From: Betaproteobacteria bacterium
GTDB taxonomy: Bacteria; Pseudomonadota; Gammaproteobacteria; Burkholderiales; SG8-39
Reading direction: 5' to 3'
Assembly: GCA_029858545.1 (NCBI GenBank)
Contig: JAOUFA010000180.1
Span: 1 to 7,337 of the forward strand
DNA: 7,337 nucleotides
In this document: piece by piece, positions 5,949 through 7,337 of the stretch
Layout: the number at the start of each line of letters is the position of its first letter
How positions within the stretch are numbered: position 1 is the first letter of the stretch
The notes under the pieces: model-generated
Told to the model about the DNA's origin: nothing
The model's database searches: none
Seen by the model: the letters and a program-made list of their open reading frames with translations, nothing else
Translations under genes and position numbers: made by a program

Positions 5949-7337
5949 ACGGCATGACGCTCAATCTGAACCCGCGCAGCCTCGCCGTTCCCGGCCTGGT
6001 GGTGATGATCCTCGGCATGATGGTGCTGCCGTTGCCTCCGGTGCTGCTCGACCTGTTGTTCACGTTCAACATCGCGATCGCGATGCTGGTGCTGCTCACC
6101 GCGGTGCAGACCAAGAAGCCGCTCGAATTCGCCTCGTTCCCGACGGTGCTGCTGCTCAGCACGCTGCTGCGACTGTCGCTCAACGTGGCCTCGTCGCGCG
6201 TGGTGCTCATCAACGGGCACACCGGGCCCGATTCGGCGGGCAAGGTGATCGAGGCCTTCGGCCATTTCCTGGTCGGCGGCAATTTCGCCGTCGGGCTGGT
6301 GGTATTCCTGATCCTGGTGGTGATCAACTTCGTCGTCATCACCAAGGGCGCGGGCCGTATCGCCGAGGTGAGCGCACGCTTCACCCTCGATGCGATGCCC
6401 GGCAAGCAGATGGCGATCGACGCCGATCTGAACGCCGGACTGATCGGCGAGGTCGATGCGCGGCGCCGCCGCGCCGAAGTCGCGCAGGAGGCCGAGTTCT
6501 ACGGCGCGATGGACGGCGCGAGCAAGTTCGTGCGCGGCGACGCGGTAGCCGGGATCCTGATCTTGGTGGTGAACATCGTCGGCGGCCTCGCGATCGGCGT
6601 GCTCCAGCACAATCTGCCGCTTGCCACGGCGGTCAACAACTACGTGCTGCTCGCCATCGGCGACGGCCTGGTGGCGCAGATTCCGGCGCTCGTCATTTCC
6701 ACCGCCGCGGGCCTGGTGGTGAGCCGTGTCGGCGACGGCGGCGACCTGGGCGAGCAGATGCTCGACCAGGTCTTCTCGACGCCGCAAACCCTGACTCTTA
6801 CCGCCGGAGTGCTCGGCCTGCTCGGCGTGATTCCCGGCATGCCGCATGTCGCGTTTCTGCTGCTCGCCGCCGGCTGCTACGCGCTCGCGCGCCTCATCGC
6901 GCTGCGCGCCGCCGCACCGGAGGTGCCGGCCGCGGCCCCGCCGCCGGCTGCCGAGGCGCAGGAGGCGAACTGGGACGACGTGCTGCCGCTCGACACGCTC
7001 GCCCTCGAGGTGGGCTATCGCCTCATTACGCTGGTCGACTCGGGCCAGGACGGCGAACTGCTCAAGCGCATCAAGGCGATCCGCAAGAAGTTCGCACAGG
7101 ACGTCGGCTTTCTTCCGCCCTCGGTGCATATTCGCGACAACCTGGATCTGCGTCCGAACGCCTACCGCATTCTGCTGAAGGGGGTGGTGGTCGGCGAAGG
7201 CGAGGCGGTACAGGGCATGCACCTGGCGATCAACCCCGGACATGCGAGCGGGACCCTGCCGGGCACGCCGACGCGCGATCCGGCATTCGGTCTGCCCGCG
7301 GTGTGGATCGACGCCGGGCAGCGCGACGCGGCGCAGG
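5945..7337 (+). CDS. flhA: Flagellar type III export gate protein FlhA (3' end missing)
   Basis: FlhA is the large export-gate subunit. Its membrane domain couples proton flow to secretion, and its cytoplasmic ring docks chaperone-substrate complexes. The frame is open to the window end, giving 464 residues of the usual 690-700, so roughly a third, most of the cytoplasmic domain, is missing. The membrane part (about 15-320) has the expected hydrophobic segments. It includes the FHIPEP signature region at about 138-161 (GRIAEVSARFTLDAMPGKQM onward) and ASKFVRGDAVAG, in which Asp199 corresponds to the essential Asp208 of Salmonella. A Pro/Ala-rich linker (about 322-342) leads to the start of the cytoplasmic domain (WDDVLPLDTLALEVGYRLI). 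ATG 5945 overlaps the flhB stop as ATGA and has no clear Shine-Dalgarno of its own, so it probably relies on coupling to flhB. ATG 5954 is an alternative start three codons later. Confidence 0.96.
   Translation, partial: MNGMTLNLNPRSLAVPGLVVMILGMMVLPLPPVLLDLLFTFNIAIAMLVLLTAVQTKKPLEFASFPTVLLLSTLLRLSLNVASSRVVLINGHTGPDSAGKVIEAFGHFLVGGNFAVGLVVFLILVVINFVVITKGAGRIAEVSARFTLDAMPGKQMAIDADLNAGLIGEVDARRRRAEVAQEAEFYGAMDGASKFVRGDAVAGILILVVNIVGGLAIGVLQHNLPLATAVNNYVLLAIGDGLVAQIPALVISTAAGLVVSRVGDGGDLGEQMLDQVFSTPQTLTLTAGVLGLLGVIPGMPHVAFLLLAAGCYALARLIALRAAAPEVPAAAPPPAAEAQEANWDDVLPLDTLALEVGYRLITLVDSGQDGELLKRIKAIRKKFAQDVGFLPPSVHIRDNLDLRPNAYRILLKGVVVGEGEAVQGMHLAINPGHASGTLPGTPTRDPAFGLPAVWIDAGQRDAAQ

Noticed and set aside
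5858..7243. A 461-codon open frame on the - strand
   Set aside because: It is antisense to flhA, and its Gln/His/Arg-rich translation mirrors the codon bias of flhA. No family is recognisable.
1..7337. Undescribed system, mobile element, CRISPR array or phage region
   Set aside because: I looked for transposases, direct-repeat arrays, tRNA-like folds and integration scars. All coding space is taken by intact flagellar and chemotaxis genes in one orientation with even composition.

Overview
The window is a conserved flagellar motor, chemotaxis and export locus, read entirely from the + strand. It is GC-rich (roughly two thirds G+C by eye). In order it holds: the 3' part of motA (the window opens inside it), motB, cheY, cheZ, a gene for a transmembrane methyl-accepting chemotaxis protein (MCP), a noncoding gap of about 224 bases, flhB, and the 5' two thirds of flhA (the window ends inside it). 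The proteins match the enterobacterial/betaproteobacterial versions closely. MotA aligns to E. coli MotA without gaps at a constant offset of 42 residues, and a CheZ is present. Base composition, an MCP ending in a short aromatic peptide, and the order mot-che-flhBA suggest a betaproteobacterium, perhaps near Rhodocyclales. That taxonomic call is inference; a high-GC gammaproteobacterium is possible.

Positions 1-4578 form one tightly packed group. Gaps between genes are 3-13 bases and a Shine-Dalgarno-like sequence precedes each start, as expected for a single operon. MotA and MotB form the proton-driven stator. Phospho-CheY binds the switch to change rotation, CheZ dephosphorylates CheY, and the MCP is a sensor feeding the CheA kinase, which is not in this window. 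Unlike the enterobacterial arrangement, motB is followed directly by cheY, so cheA, cheW, cheR and cheB must lie elsewhere if the pathway is complete.

Positions 4579-4802 are the only noncoding stretch. They contain G+C-rich inverted repeats and a good sigma-28-type -35 element with the correct spacer but only half a -10 element, so a separate promoter for flhBA is possible. From 4803, flhB and flhA overlap by ATGA and are probably translationally coupled. They encode the autocleaving substrate-specificity switch and the large export gate subunit of the flagellar type III secretion apparatus.

I found no sign of mobile elements, CRISPR arrays, tRNA or rRNA genes, frameshifts or an undescribed system. 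All coding space is explained by known flagellar and chemotaxis families. The points worth a second look are the gene order, the C-terminal tether of the MCP, and the flhB leader.
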